DNA from: Nocardia salmonicida NBRC 13393
GTDB taxonomy: Bacteria > Actinomycetota > Actinomycetes > Mycobacteriales > Mycobacteriaceae
Direction of reading: 5' to 3'
Assembly (NCBI RefSeq): GCF_001613085.1
Contig: NZ_BDBR01000002.1
Span: 62,001-126,000, forward strand
Length of the DNA stretch: 64,000 bases
A program made the translations under genes and the position numbers. Below, piece by piece: positions 16,138 to 24,933 of this stretch. Under the pieces are notes generated by a model. That model did not search any database, had not been told where the DNA came from, and saw only the letters and a list, made by a program, of their open reading frames with translations. Each line of letters starts with the position of its first letter. Within the stretch, counting starts at the first letter, position 1.

Positions 16138-17084
16138 ACATCGATCTGAGCGCGGATGCGCTCGAGTTCGGCTCGCAGGCCTCGCGCGCGCTGGAAGCGG
16201 CGGGCGGTGACCAGTTGGTTCAGCTCGCGGAGCGTGAACCGGGGCGGCGCGCGAGTCTGGTCGCGCCGGTGCTGAGTGGACTGGGTGCCTGGGATCTCGA
16301 CCCGCGCAACGATGCCGACGAGCTGGAGGCGGCGGCTGCGCTGTGCCGTAGCGCGGGCTATTGGGCTGTGCCCTATCCGCTGGCCGAACGGCTCTCGCGG
16401 CCCGTCGATCTCGAGGTCGACGGCCTGCTCGTGATCGCCGACCACCGCCCGGAGGCGCCCGTCGCCGACCTCGAATTGCGGTGGGCGGCAGTTACATTGT
16501 CGGGCCGCCGCAGCAATGTGGCGGTAGGACCGTCGCGGTCGCCACGCGGCTCGTCGTTCGTGACCTCGCTCGAGCTGGGATATCTCGACGACGACGGCGC
16601 GGCCGACGTGGCACTCGGGCTGGTGCTGCCGTGCTGGACATTGCTCGGCATGCTCGACCGCGCGATGGATCTCACCCGCGCCCACGTACTGCTGCGTGAG
16701 CAGTTCGGCAAGCCGCTCGCGCAACTGCAGGGCGTGCAGTTCCAGCTCACCGAAGCCGAGGTGGAGCGCACCGGTCTCGACGTGCTGGCGAAGTACGCGC
16801 TGTGGAGCATCCAGGTGGGTCGCGACGAGGCACTCGACGACGCGCTCGCACTGCGGTCGGCCGCGATCGAGGCGGCCGAGATCGTCTTCCGGGTGGCCCA
16901 CCAGTTGCACGGCGCGATCGGCTTCTGCGACGAGTCGACGCTGTCGTGGCTCTCGCGCTACAGCTTGCCGCTGCGGCGTTTGCCGCTCGGATTGTCGGGC
17001 ACCGGCGACGCGTTGACGCGGCGCGTCGGGCGCACCGGCCTGACCGGTTTGTTCGACGAGGACCCCGCGGCGGTGACCGGGTGA
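16134..17084 (+). CDS. Acyl-CoA dehydrogenase, beta subunit (pair 1)
   Basis: A 316-residue acyl-CoA dehydrogenase-like protein, shorter than the 380-400 of full subunits. The C-terminal half is recognisable (LLREQFGKPLAQLQGVQFQLTE, then HQLHGAIGFCDES). No Glu matches the catalytic base of its partner, and the N-terminal and middle domains are reduced. The GTG start overlaps the stop of the partner gene (GTGA), consistent with co-translational assembly. Probable structural or FAD-contributing partner in a FadE26/FadE27-like heterotetramer. Confidence 0.82.
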   Translation: MNIDLSADALEFGSQASRALEAAGGDQLVQLAEREPGRRASLVAPVLSGLGAWDLDPRNDADELEAAAALCRSAGYWAVPYPLAERLSRPVDLEVDGLLVIADHRPEAPVADLELRWAAVTLSGRRSNVAVGPSRSPRGSSFVTSLELGYLDDDGAADVALGLVLPCWTLLGMLDRAMDLTRAHVLLREQFGKPLAQLQGVQFQLTEAEVERTGLDVLAKYALWSIQVGRDEALDDALALRSAAIEAAEIVFRVAHQLHGAIGFCDESTLSWLSRYSLPLRRLPLGLSGTGDALTRRVGRTGLTGLFDEDPAAVTG

Positions 17085-17863
17085 ACTACGACCTGCCCGA
17101 CGAACTGATCGTGGAACGCGACGGCCCGATCCGCACCGTGGTGATCAACCGACCCGGTGAGCTGAACGCGGTGAACAAGGCTCTGCACTGGGCGCTCGCG
17201 AATGTCTGGCGGCAGCTCGCCGCCGATCCCGAAGCCGGGGTCGTGATCCTCACCGGGGCGGGCCGGGCTTTCAGCGCGGGCGGCGATCTCGACTGGATCA
17301 CCTCGTTTCTCGACGATCCCCTCGCACGCGACGAGAGCATCAGAGAGGGGGCACAGATCATCGAGGAGATGCTGCGCTTCCCGCTGCCGGTGATCGCGGC
17401 GGTCAACGGACCGGCGGTAGGGCTCGGCGGCAGCCTCGCGGTGCTGTGCGATGTGGTGCTCATTTCCGAGCGGGCATATCTGGCCGACCCGCATGTCGCG
17501 GTCGGCCTGGTCGCCGGGGACGGCGGGGCCGCGTTCTGGCCGTTGCTCACGCCGATCCTGCGGTCGCGGGAGTTCCTGTTCACCGGTGATCGGATCAGCG
17601 CGGCCACCGCCGTCGAGCTCGGGCTCGCCACCCGCAGCACCGCCCCCGACGCCCTGCTCACCGAGGCGCATGCGCTCGCCCGACGGTTGGCCGCGTTGCC
17701 GCCCGAGGCCGTGCGCGGTACCAAACGGATCGTGAACATGTATCTGTCCCAGGCGCTCGGTGGTCCGATGCAGGCCGGTTTCGCGGCGGAGGTCGCGACC
17801 ATGGAGTCCGCCGCGCACCGTGACCGGCTGCGCGCGCTGCACGAGCAGGCGCGCAGCCGGTGA
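17081..17863 (+). CDS. Enoyl-CoA hydratase/isomerase family protein
   Basis: Crotonase of 260 residues. Oxyanion-hole segments FSAGGDLDW and GPAVGLGGSLAVLCD are present. The first hydratase glutamate position falls in ADPHVAVG and is a histidine; the second is kept as Glu in REFLFTG. GLVAGDGGA..WPLL is a stretch I associate with a common actinobacterial EchA subgroup. The GTG start overlaps the upstream stop (GTGA), and the stop overlaps the next GTG start. Placed between two acyl-CoA dehydrogenase pairs, it probably hydrates the enoyl-CoA made by one of them. Confidence 0.87.
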   Translation: MNYDLPDELIVERDGPIRTVVINRPGELNAVNKALHWALANVWRQLAADPEAGVVILTGAGRAFSAGGDLDWITSFLDDPLARDESIREGAQIIEEMLRFPLPVIAAVNGPAVGLGGSLAVLCDVVLISERAYLADPHVAVGLVAGDGGAAFWPLLTPILRSREFLFTGDRISAATAVELGLATRSTAPDALLTEAHALARRLAALPPEAVRGTKRIVNMYLSQALGGPMQAGFAAEVATMESAAHRDRLRALHEQARSR

Positions 17864-19026
17864 CGGGGGAGTCCCGGACCCTCGACGACTTTCGCACCGA
17901 GGTCCGACAGTGGTGCCGGACGAACATTCCCGTCGACTGGCGCACAGCCCAGACCGGCGTCTCGGACCGGGAGTTCGTCGAGTTCCAGCAGTCCTGGTTC
18001 CAGCGATTGCGGGCAGGCGGGTTCGCGGTGCCGCACTGGCCGAAGGAATACGGCGGCGGGATGTCGTCGGCCGAGCAGGTGGTGCTCTATCAGGAACTCG
18101 CCGCCCACGACGCGCCCCGGCTGGTACTGGCTTTCGTCTCGATCCACCACGCGGCGGCCACGCTGCTCGCCGCGGGGACCGACGAGCAACGCCGACGCCA
18201 CCTTCCGGCCATCCTGGACGGCGAGATCTGGTGCCAGGGCTTCTCCGAGCCCGGCGCGGGTTCGGACCTGGCCGCGCTCGCCACCACCGCGCGCCGAGGA
18301 CCCGACGGTTATGTCGTCAACGGGCAGAAGCTGTGGGCCAGCGGCGCGCAGTACGCGGATTGGTGCCTGCTGCTCGCCCGCACTGATCCCGATGCGCCCG
18401 CGCGACAGGGCATTTCGTACTTCCTGCTGGACATGCGGTCACCCGGCGTCGAGGTCAGGCCCATCCGTCAGGCGACGGGGGAGTCGCACTTCTGTGAGAT
18501 CTTCCTCGACGACGTGGTCATCGCGACCGACCGTCTGGTCGGCCGGGAGAACATCGGGTGGCAGGTCGCGCAGCGAACCCTGGGCGCCGAACGCGGCATG
18601 ACGATGCTGGAACTGGCCGAGCGACTCGGCAACGGTGGTTTCGGCCGGCTGGTCGAGAGCTGTCCGCTCGACGACCCCGTGGTGCTCGACCGTCTCGCGG
18701 CACTCGAGATCGAGCTCACCGGGCTGCGCGCCCTGTGCGCCGACTTCGTCGCCGAGGCCGCGCCCGGACCGGCCGACGCCTCGATCGTGAAGTTGTACTA
18801 CAGCGAGCTGCTGCAACGCATGACCGACTTCGGCACCGAGGTGGCGGGTCTGGCCGCGCACACCGAGTTACGAAAGCCGCTGTCGAGCGGCTGGGAGTCC
18901 GGCGCCTGGATGCTGGATTTCCTCGGTTCGTGGGAGTGGACGATTCCGGGTGGCACCAGCGAAATCCAGCGCACCATCATCGGCGAGCGCGGCCTCGGCC
19001 TACCTCGCGAGCCCAGAGGGAAGTGA
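17860..19026 (+). CDS. Acyl-CoA dehydrogenase, alpha subunit (pair 2)
   Basis: FAD acyl-CoA dehydrogenase of 388 residues. WCQGFSEPGAGSDLAAL and GGTSEIQRTIIGERGLGLP are the two family signatures. Candidate catalytic base E244 lies in LGAERGM, the same residue number as in pair 1. GTG start overlaps the crotonase stop, and the stop overlaps the ATG of its beta partner (TGATG). Similarity of layout to M. tuberculosis FadE28/FadE29-type pairs suggests a bulky cyclic or branched acyl-CoA substrate (inference). Confidence 0.9.
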   Translation: MTGESRTLDDFRTEVRQWCRTNIPVDWRTAQTGVSDREFVEFQQSWFQRLRAGGFAVPHWPKEYGGGMSSAEQVVLYQELAAHDAPRLVLAFVSIHHAAATLLAAGTDEQRRRHLPAILDGEIWCQGFSEPGAGSDLAALATTARRGPDGYVVNGQKLWASGAQYADWCLLLARTDPDAPARQGISYFLLDMRSPGVEVRPIRQATGESHFCEIFLDDVVIATDRLVGRENIGWQVAQRTLGAERGMTMLELAERLGNGGFGRLVESCPLDDPVVLDRLAALEIELTGLRALCADFVAEAAPGPADASIVKLYYSELLQRMTDFGTEVAGLAAHTELRKPLSSGWESGAWMLDFLGSWEWTIPGGTSEIQRTIIGERGLGLPREPRGK

Positions 19027-20117
19027 TGAACTCGAACCACACCGACGACCTCGCCGAGCTGCACGCCGAGGTGGCCGCGGTAGCGCGGGAACTGCTCGCC
19101 GACTCCGCACCCCGCTGGGCGACGATCGCGCAAGCGGGATGGCCGGGGCTGGAAGTATCGGCGGCGTTCGACGGCGCCGACGCCGGCTTCGCCGAGGTCG
19201 CCGTGGTTCTCACCGAGATCGGTCGGGCCGCCGCGTCCGGGCCGTACCCGGCGGTCGCGGCGCTCGCTGTCGGAGCCCTCGATCATGCTGTGCCGACACC
19301 GGATAGGGACCGACTCCTGCGCGAGACCGCTGTGGGCGCCGTCGTCCCGATCGTGGCGCTGGCCGCAGAAGGCATGGAGGAGAAGCTGTTTCGGATCGAG
19401 GACTCACCGCGTGGGCCGCTGCTGCGCGGCGCGGCGGATTTCGTCCTCGACGCGCCCGGCGCGGGGCGGCTGCTGGTCCCCGCCGTCGATCCGGCGGGCG
19501 AGGTCGTCCTCGTCGACCTCGACCCCCGTGCGCGCGGGCTGCTCGTCACCGAGCGACCGGTGCTCGACGCCACCCGGAGCTTCGGCGACATCATCGCCGA
19601 GGACGTCGCGGTTTCACCGGAGTCGTTGTGGCACTTCGAAGACGGCTATCAGGCCGATGCGCTGCGTGATCGGGCCGCTGTCGCGGTGGCCTGCGACAGT
19701 CTCGGCCTGAGCCGGGCGATGCTCGACGCCACCGTCGCCCACGTCGGGGTGCGAGAACAGTTCGGCCGCGCCATCGGGTCGTTTCAGGCCGTCAAGCACG
19801 CGTGTGCCGACATGCTCGTTCAGGTGACGGTCGCGGGGAAGCTGGTCGACGCGGCGGTACGCGCAGTCACCGCCTCCGGTGCCGATGCGGCGACCTCGGT
19901 CTCGATGGCCAAGTCCTACGCGTGCGCGACGGCAGTGGATATCGCCGGCAAGGCGATGCAGTTGCACGGGGGAATGGGCTACACCTGGGAGAGCGGCGTC
20001 CACGTCTACCTCAAGCGCGCCGCGCTCAACCGGTCGCTGTTCGGTTCGCCCGCTCAGCATCGCGCGCGGCTGGCCCGGCGGTATTCCGTTCAGACGCCGC
20101 ACCGTTGGGGCGCCTGA
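19026..20117 (+). CDS. Acyl-CoA dehydrogenase, beta subunit (pair 2)
   Basis: A 363-residue subunit with GVREQFGRAIGSFQAVKHACADM, QLHGGMGYTWESGVHVYLKRA and a poorly conserved N-terminal domain. The catalytic Glu of the alpha subunit is replaced (SLGLSRAML), so activity should depend on the partner encoded just upstream. The ATG overlaps the upstream stop by one base. Last gene of the plus operon starting at 14977; it converges on the CoA ligase 12 bases away. Confidence 0.88.
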   Translation: MNSNHTDDLAELHAEVAAVARELLADSAPRWATIAQAGWPGLEVSAAFDGADAGFAEVAVVLTEIGRAAASGPYPAVAALAVGALDHAVPTPDRDRLLRETAVGAVVPIVALAAEGMEEKLFRIEDSPRGPLLRGAADFVLDAPGAGRLLVPAVDPAGEVVLVDLDPRARGLLVTERPVLDATRSFGDIIAEDVAVSPESLWHFEDGYQADALRDRAAVAVACDSLGLSRAMLDATVAHVGVREQFGRAIGSFQAVKHACADMLVQVTVAGKLVDAAVRAVTASGADAATSVSMAKSYACATAVDIAGKAMQLHGGMGYTWESGVHVYLKRAALNRSLFGSPAQHRARLARRYSVQTPHRWGA

Positions 20118-20129
20118 ACGGCAAGTCGC

Positions 20130-21836
20130 TCACGACCGCAGGCGCGCCTCTGCCAGCTCGCGCAGGTCGCTCGACTTGATCTTGGCGCTCCCGGTGAGCG
20201 CGATGTCCGCGTCGTCGAAGAACAGCACGTGCCTCGGCACCTTGTAGCTGGCGAGCCGGTCCCGCAGGAAAGCACGGATCTCCTCGGCGAGCGGACGCGC
20301 GCCGTCATGGGGCACGATGCACGCGACGACGACCTCGCCGAGCGTCGGATGAGCGACGCCGACGGTGCGGGTGACCTTCACTCCGGGATGGTCGTTCAGG
20401 GCGGCGTCGACCTCGAGCGGCGAGACGTTGGCCCCGCCGGTCTTGATGATGTCGGTGAGCCTGCCCTCCCAGTACAGCCGACCGGTCTCGTCGAGGTAGC
20501 CGCCGTCGCCGGTGTGGAAATACCCGTCGGCGTCGAAGGTCTCCTCGCGGCGGACGCCGAGGTAGCCGAGCATCAGGGTGGCGCCCTTGACACAGATCTC
20601 GCCGCGCGTGCCGCGCGCCGTCAGGGTCCCGGTGAGCGCGTCGACGATCTTGATCGTCATGCCGGGCAGCGCGATACCGCTGCTGCCCGCATGCACCTCG
20701 GTCGGCGTATCGGCCGGGAAACAGGTGGCGATGGTGAAGGTTTCGGTGCACCCGTAGGCGCGGCCGGGTTCGAACCACTTCGTCGACACCGTGGGGTGTC
20801 GCGCGATCGGGGTGTGGAAGTCCACGAACCGCATGCCGCTCAGATCGACGGTGTCCCAGTTGGGCGCGCCCTCGAGTTGGGCCCACTGGTGCGGCCAGGC
20901 GACCGGGAAGTTCACTCGCCGCGCGGCCATCAGCTCGAGCGCCTCGACGGCCACGAAGGTCGGTTGCAGGACGAGGGCGCCGCCCGCGGCGAGCGTCGAG
21001 CCGAGCGCCTGCGCGAAATTGCCGGACCAGAAGAAACCGTTGGCGGCCCAGCACCGCACGTCGTCGGCGGGCCCGAAGCCGAACAGGCGCTGGAAACGCC
21101 ACATCTGGATCGTCACCCCCGCATGGGCGCTGAGGATGCCCTTCGGGGTGCTCGTCGAGCCCGAGGAGAAGAACAGCACCGCGGTATCGCTGGGCCGCAC
21201 CGCCGCGGCGGTGGCCTCGACCAGTTCGCGAGCGGTGCCACGACCACGGTCGAGAAACGCGTCCCACGTGTCGATCGCGGTGCTCGCCGCCGCCTCGCCG
21301 ATCATGGCCAGTCCGCGCAGGAAGGGGTATGCCGCCGAGTGCAGGGCGCCCGGCGTCGCCTCGGCGATCTTCGGTTCCAGCTCGGTCAGCACCGCCGCGA
21401 AGTCCTTGTCGGCCACGGTGCGCTCGAACAGCAACACCGAGACGCTGGACTCGCGCAGCAGGAAGTCCAGCTCGGCGCGCGTCGAGAAAGTGCTCAGGGC
21501 GACGGCGACGCCGCCCGCGAGCGCGGTGCCGAACACCGCGGCGAGCCACTCGGGACGGTTGGTCATCAGGACACCGACCCGGCCGTCCTTGCCGAGACCG
21601 CAGGCGCGCAGCGCCATGGCCACCTCGACGGCCCGCTCCCACAGATCGCTGTAGGTCCAGCGGATGTCGCCGTCGGCGGTCCGCGCGAGCACCGCCTCGC
21701 GGTCGCCATATCGCTGGGTCACCTCCCGCAGGAACCCGGGCAGGGTGAGCGGTCCGAGTCCCGGTTCGGTGCTCAGATCGGGACCCGTCACGAGCGAAAC
21801 AGCCTGTGCGGATACGGTTTCGGACTCCACGCCCAT
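20130..21836 (-). CDS. Acyl-CoA ligase (AMP-forming)
   Basis: Class I adenylate-forming CoA ligase of about 568 residues. The P-loop is FFSSGSTSTPKGI, slightly changed from the usual TSGTTGxPKG; YGCTETF, GDGGYLDETGRLYWEGR and IKTGGANVSPLEV are the later core motifs, with the catalytic lysine in LTGSAKIKSSDL. ATG 21836 is six bases after GAGAGG; ATG 21839 directly precedes it. It follows the MaoC-like gene by 31 bases and ends convergently with the dehydrogenase operon. Confidence 0.9.
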   Translation of the reverse strand: MGVESETVSAQAVSLVTGPDLSTEPGLGPLTLPGFLREVTQRYGDREAVLARTADGDIRWTYSDLWERAVEVAMALRACGLGKDGRVGVLMTNRPEWLAAVFGTALAGGVAVALSTFSTRAELDFLLRESSVSVLLFERTVADKDFAAVLTELEPKIAEATPGALHSAAYPFLRGLAMIGEAAASTAIDTWDAFLDRGRGTARELVEATAAAVRPSDTAVLFFSSGSTSTPKGILSAHAGVTIQMWRFQRLFGFGPADDVRCWAANGFFWSGNFAQALGSTLAAGGALVLQPTFVAVEALELMAARRVNFPVAWPHQWAQLEGAPNWDTVDLSGMRFVDFHTPIARHPTVSTKWFEPGRAYGCTETFTIATCFPADTPTEVHAGSSGIALPGMTIKIVDALTGTLTARGTRGEICVKGATLMLGYLGVRREETFDADGYFHTGDGGYLDETGRLYWEGRLTDIIKTGGANVSPLEVDAALNDHPGVKVTRTVGVAHPTLGEVVVACIVPHDGARPLAEEIRAFLRDRLASYKVPRHVLFFDDADIALTGSAKIKSSDLRELAEARLRS

Positions 21837-21867
21837 CATCGGCCTCTCTGCGTATGTCTCGGCGCCG

Positions 21868-23064
21868 TCAGAACGGCAGCTCGACCTCGGCGGTGCAGTC
21901 CACCAGCACGCCGAGGTCCTGATTGGTCAGGCGCAGCTTGATCTGCACGATCGGAACGCCCCACGACGACTCCGCGTCCTTACCGATCACCTCGGCGTCG
22001 AAGTAGGTCACATCGCCCTCGAAGGCGGGCAGGCGGAAGTTCGCCTTGGAATGCCGAACCATGCCGTCGTAGCCGGCCCAGTAGGCGAGATAGTCGGTGC
22101 ACCAGGCGCCCATGGTGGCGCCGTATCCGTAGGCACGTGCCATCCCGACCTCGCTGGCCTTGTCCGCGTCGATATGGCCACGCGACGGTCCGACATAGAG
22201 GCCGTCGCGCTTGCGCGGATCGATCTTGGCCCCCTCCTCGTCGAAGGCGAAGCCCTCCACCCAGCCCGGATCCTGATACACCCAGGGGTCGGCGATGCCG
22301 GGCGGGGCGACCCAGCCGAAGGTGCCCCAGATGTTGAACAGGAACGCCCGGTACTCGGTGGTGAAACTGGCGACCGTGTGCGGTCCGATCACCCTGCGCG
22401 GCAAGGTGTCTCCGACCTTCACCTCGTCGAAACGCGGCGAGACGCCGTGTCGATTCGACATCAACCAGTCGGTGCGCAGCGCGTCGACCGAGGCGAGTTC
22501 GGCAGGGGTCCAGCTCTTCACCGTGCCGTACTGGTTCTCGTAGAGACCGCGCTCGGCGGCCTGGGCGGCGAGATAGCGGATCGCGGTGGACCGTTCGCGC
22601 GCCACCAGCACGCCGTGCTGATTGGTGTGGGTGGTGTCGCCGCGCGAGAACATGGTCGGCCCGGCGAATTTCGTGTCGGCGACCTTGTAGTCGTGGAAGC
22701 GGCGCTGCTGGAACAGGGTGTCGCCGGGGCGAACCGGGCAGCCGTAGAACCACCATTCCTCGCCACCGAAGATCAGGTGACTGCCGGGAATGTGGCCGAC
22801 GCACGCGGGCGCCGCGCCGTGCCCGTAGTCGAGGGCGACGGCGATCGACTGCGGCGCCACGAGTCCGCCGAAGCGGGACGCACGGGCGAATTCGTGATCC
22901 CAGTGCACCGGATTGGGGTAATCCATCGCCATCACCCAGCGACGAATGTCGGAGGTACTGCACGGATCCCACAGTTGGCCGCCGCCGATCGGCTGACCGA
23001 CCCGGTGATCGACGTCGGACAGGTCGAGTTCGGTGATCGCGGGTCGGCTCGGCTTTGTGCTCAC
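21868..23064 (-). CDS. MaoC-like double hot-dog hydratase
   Basis: A 398-residue protein with two hot-dog domains, as in bacterial relatives of hydratase 2 that add water to 2-enoyl-CoA with R stereochemistry. The N-terminal half carries the hydratase motif with D and H in MDYPNPVHWDHEFARAS followed by FGGLVAPQ. The C-terminal half has ARAYGYGATMGAW. Start GTG at 23064 with AGGAGCA just upstream; the open frame upstream overlaps the reductase gene and was not used. It lies between the acuI-like gene and the CoA ligase, so it likely acts in the same beta-oxidation branch. Confidence 0.82.
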   Translation of the reverse strand: MSTKPSRPAITELDLSDVDHRVGQPIGGGQLWDPCSTSDIRRWVMAMDYPNPVHWDHEFARASRFGGLVAPQSIAVALDYGHGAAPACVGHIPGSHLIFGGEEWWFYGCPVRPGDTLFQQRRFHDYKVADTKFAGPTMFSRGDTTHTNQHGVLVARERSTAIRYLAAQAAERGLYENQYGTVKSWTPAELASVDALRTDWLMSNRHGVSPRFDEVKVGDTLPRRVIGPHTVASFTTEYRAFLFNIWGTFGWVAPPGIADPWVYQDPGWVEGFAFDEEGAKIDPRKRDGLYVGPSRGHIDADKASEVGMARAYGYGATMGAWCTDYLAYWAGYDGMVRHSKANFRLPAFEGDVTYFDAEVIGKDAESSWGVPIVQIKLRLTNQDLGVLVDCTAEVELPF

Positions 23065-23077
23065 AACTGCTCCTGAA

Positions 23078-24061
23078 CTATCGATTGACGTCGACGACGA
23101 TGCGACCACGCACCGTGCCCGCGATGAGTCGTTCGGCGGCGGCGATCGTGTCGGCCAGCGCGATCTCCTCGACGATCGCCTCGATGGCGTCCGGCGCGAG
23201 GTCGCGGGAGAGCCGGGACCAGGCCGCGTCTCGTCGCGATCGCGGCGCCATGACGCTGTCGATGCCGTACAGGGTGACCCCACGCAGAATGAACGGCGCG
23301 ACCGAGGACGGGAAGTCCATGCCCTGCGCCAGCCCGCATGCGGCGACGGCGCCGCCGTAGCGGGTCTGGGCGCAGGCGTTGGCCAGGGTGTGACTGCCGA
23401 CCGAGTCGACGACGCCCGCCCAGCGCTCCTTCTGCAGCGGCTTGCCGCCCGCGGCCAGTTCGGCGCGGTCGAGCACCGTGGTTGCGCCGAGGTGACGCAG
23501 ATAGTCGGCCTCGTCGGTCTTTCCGGTCGCGGCGGCCACGGTGAAGCCGGCCGCGGCGAGCAAGGCGATCGCGATGCCGCCGACCCCGCCGGTCGCGCCG
23601 GTGACCAGGACCTCGCCCTGCTCGGGTCGCACGCCGTGGTCGAGTAGAGCGCTCACGCACAGACTCGCGGTGTAGCCCGCGGTGCCGATCGCCATCGCCT
23701 GGCGGGAGGTGAACGCGGCGGGCAGCGGTACGAGCCAGTCGCCGTCGAGGCGGGCGCGCTGGGCAAGGCCGCCCCAGTGGGTCTCCCCGACGCCCCAGCC
23801 GTTGAGCACCACGCGGTCGCCCTTGGTCCAGTCCGGGTGCGCGCTGTCGGTGACGATGCCGGCGAGGTCGATGCCGGGCACCATCGGAAAGCTGCGCACC
23901 ACGGGGGATTTGCCGGTGATCGCCAGTGCGTCCTTGTAATTCAGCGTCGAGTACTCGACCTCGATGTCGACGGTGCCGTCCGGGAGCGCGGATTCGGCCA
24001 CGCTCGTCAGCGCGACTCTTCGTCCCGCATCGTCTTTTTCGATCAGCACCGCGGAGAACAT
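23078..24061 (-). CDS. acuI: Acrylyl-CoA reductase (NADPH), AcuI/YhdH family
   Basis: Zinc-free medium-chain dehydrogenase of 327 residues. [40 protein letters not shown] and [10 protein letters not shown] match E. coli YhdH/AcuI closely from memory; that enzyme reduces acrylyl-CoA to propionyl-CoA. The start was set at 24061 because MFSAVLIE aligns with the YhdH N terminus; upstream in-frame ATGs at 24070 and 24082 and GTG at 24091 are alternatives, and none has a clear ribosome site. It is the first gene after GntR-type site 4. It may reduce a short or branched enoyl-CoA from this pathway. Confidence 0.88.
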   Translation of the reverse strand: MFSAVLIEKDDAGRRVALTSVAESALPDGTVDIEVEYSTLNYKDALAITGKSPVVRSFPMVPGIDLAGIVTDSAHPDWTKGDRVVLNGWGVGETHWGGLAQRARLDGDWLVPLPAAFTSRQAMAIGTAGYTASLCVSALLDHGVRPEQGEVLVTGATGGVGGIAIALLAAAGFTVAAATGKTDEADYLRHLGATTVLDRAELAAGGKPLQKERWAGVVDSVGSHTLANACAQTRYGGAVAACGLAQGMDFPSSVAPFILRGVTLYGIDSVMAPRSRRDAAWSRLSRDLAPDAIEAIVEEIALADTIAAAERLIAGTVRGRIVVDVNR

Positions 24062-24097
24062 CGCCGCCATCGTGTCGTCCATGGCGAGCACATTACT

Positions 24098-24130
24098 TCA
24101 ATCCTATTAAGGATAGCAATGCTTGACTGT
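24098..24130 (-). promoter_or_regulatory. Probable GntR operator, site 4
   Basis: Read on the minus strand: CAGTCAAGCATTGCTATCCT followed by TAATAGGATTGAA. It matches sites 1-3 and includes the inverted repeat ATCCT-nnnn-AGGAT (24101-24114). It lies in the 76-base gap before the acuI-like gene and probably controls the acuI, MaoC and ligase genes. Confidence 0.7.
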
Positions 24131-24137
24131 TCAATGG

Positions 24138-24923
24138 TCAGCGTGCGGTCCAGCCGCCGTCGACCACGATCGTCTGGCCGGTGACGTAGCTGCCCGCGTC
24201 GCTCGCCAGCCAGGCAACGGCCCCGACGATGTCCTCGGCGGTGCCCTCCTTCGGCAGCGGAGTGTTGCGCCGCAGATACGCCGCGGCGCGCTCGCTCTCG
24301 TAGAGCGGTCCGGTGATCTCGCTGCGAAAGAAGCCCGGCGCCACCGTGTTCACCCGGATCGAATGCCGTGCCCACTGCACCGCGAGTTCGGCGGTGAGCC
24401 CGGACAATCCGGCCTTGCTCGCGGCGTAGGACGCCTGCGGGATGCCGGGGATGCCGACCCGGCCGCTGATCGAGGAGATGTTGACGATCGTGCCGCGCCC
24501 GAGCGTGCGCATATGCGGAAAGACCTGCTGCGACAGCCGCAACGGCGCGACGAGGTTGAGGTCCATGGTCGCGCGGATGGCGTCGACAGGTTCGTCCTCG
24601 GCGCGTTCGGTGGTGAACATCGTGCCTGCGGCGTTGATCAGGATTTCCGGTGGACCCAGTTCGGCGACGACCGCGGGGACAATCGCCTCCAGTCCGTCGG
24701 CGCCGTCGAGCTCGGACAGATCGCACGCGACGACGAATCCGTCGATCCGGTCGGCGATTGCGGTCAACCGGTCCCTGCGCCGGGCCACCACCGCGACCCG
24801 GGCGCCGAGTGCGGCCAGGGTCGATGCCACCGCGGCGCCGAGGCCCGACGACGCGCCGGTCACTATCGCCACACGGCCGTCGAGGTCGAAAAGGCTTGCG
24901 GCCGTGCCGCGATCGGGTGTCAT
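24138..24923 (-). CDS. SDR oxidoreductase
   Basis: Classical SDR of 261 residues. TGASSGLG cofactor loop, ARRRDRL after beta-2, NAAG, NISSISG and YAASK catalytic set, and VTGQTIVVDGGWTAR at the end. The ATG at 24923 follows GAGGACACCGCC. It lies ten bases after the CoA ligase stop, so the two form an operon read from the 26.5-kb promoter region. Substrate unknown; 3-hydroxyacyl-CoA or a ring alcohol are both possible. Confidence 0.87.
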   Translation of the reverse strand: MTPDRGTAASLFDLDGRVAIVTGASSGLGAAVASTLAALGARVAVVARRRDRLTAIADRIDGFVVACDLSELDGADGLEAIVPAVVAELGPPEILINAAGTMFTTERAEDEPVDAIRATMDLNLVAPLRLSQQVFPHMRTLGRGTIVNISSISGRVGIPGIPQASYAASKAGLSGLTAELAVQWARHSIRVNTVAPGFFRSEITGPLYESERAAAYLRRNTPLPKEGTAEDIVGAVAWLASDAGSYVTGQTIVVDGGWTAR

Positions 24924-24933
24924 GGCGGTGTCC

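Noticed and set aside
20110-20145. GCGCCTG/CAGGCGC inverted repeat between convergent genes
   Set aside because: Only seven base pairs with a 22-base loop overlapping coding sequence; too weak to call a terminator.
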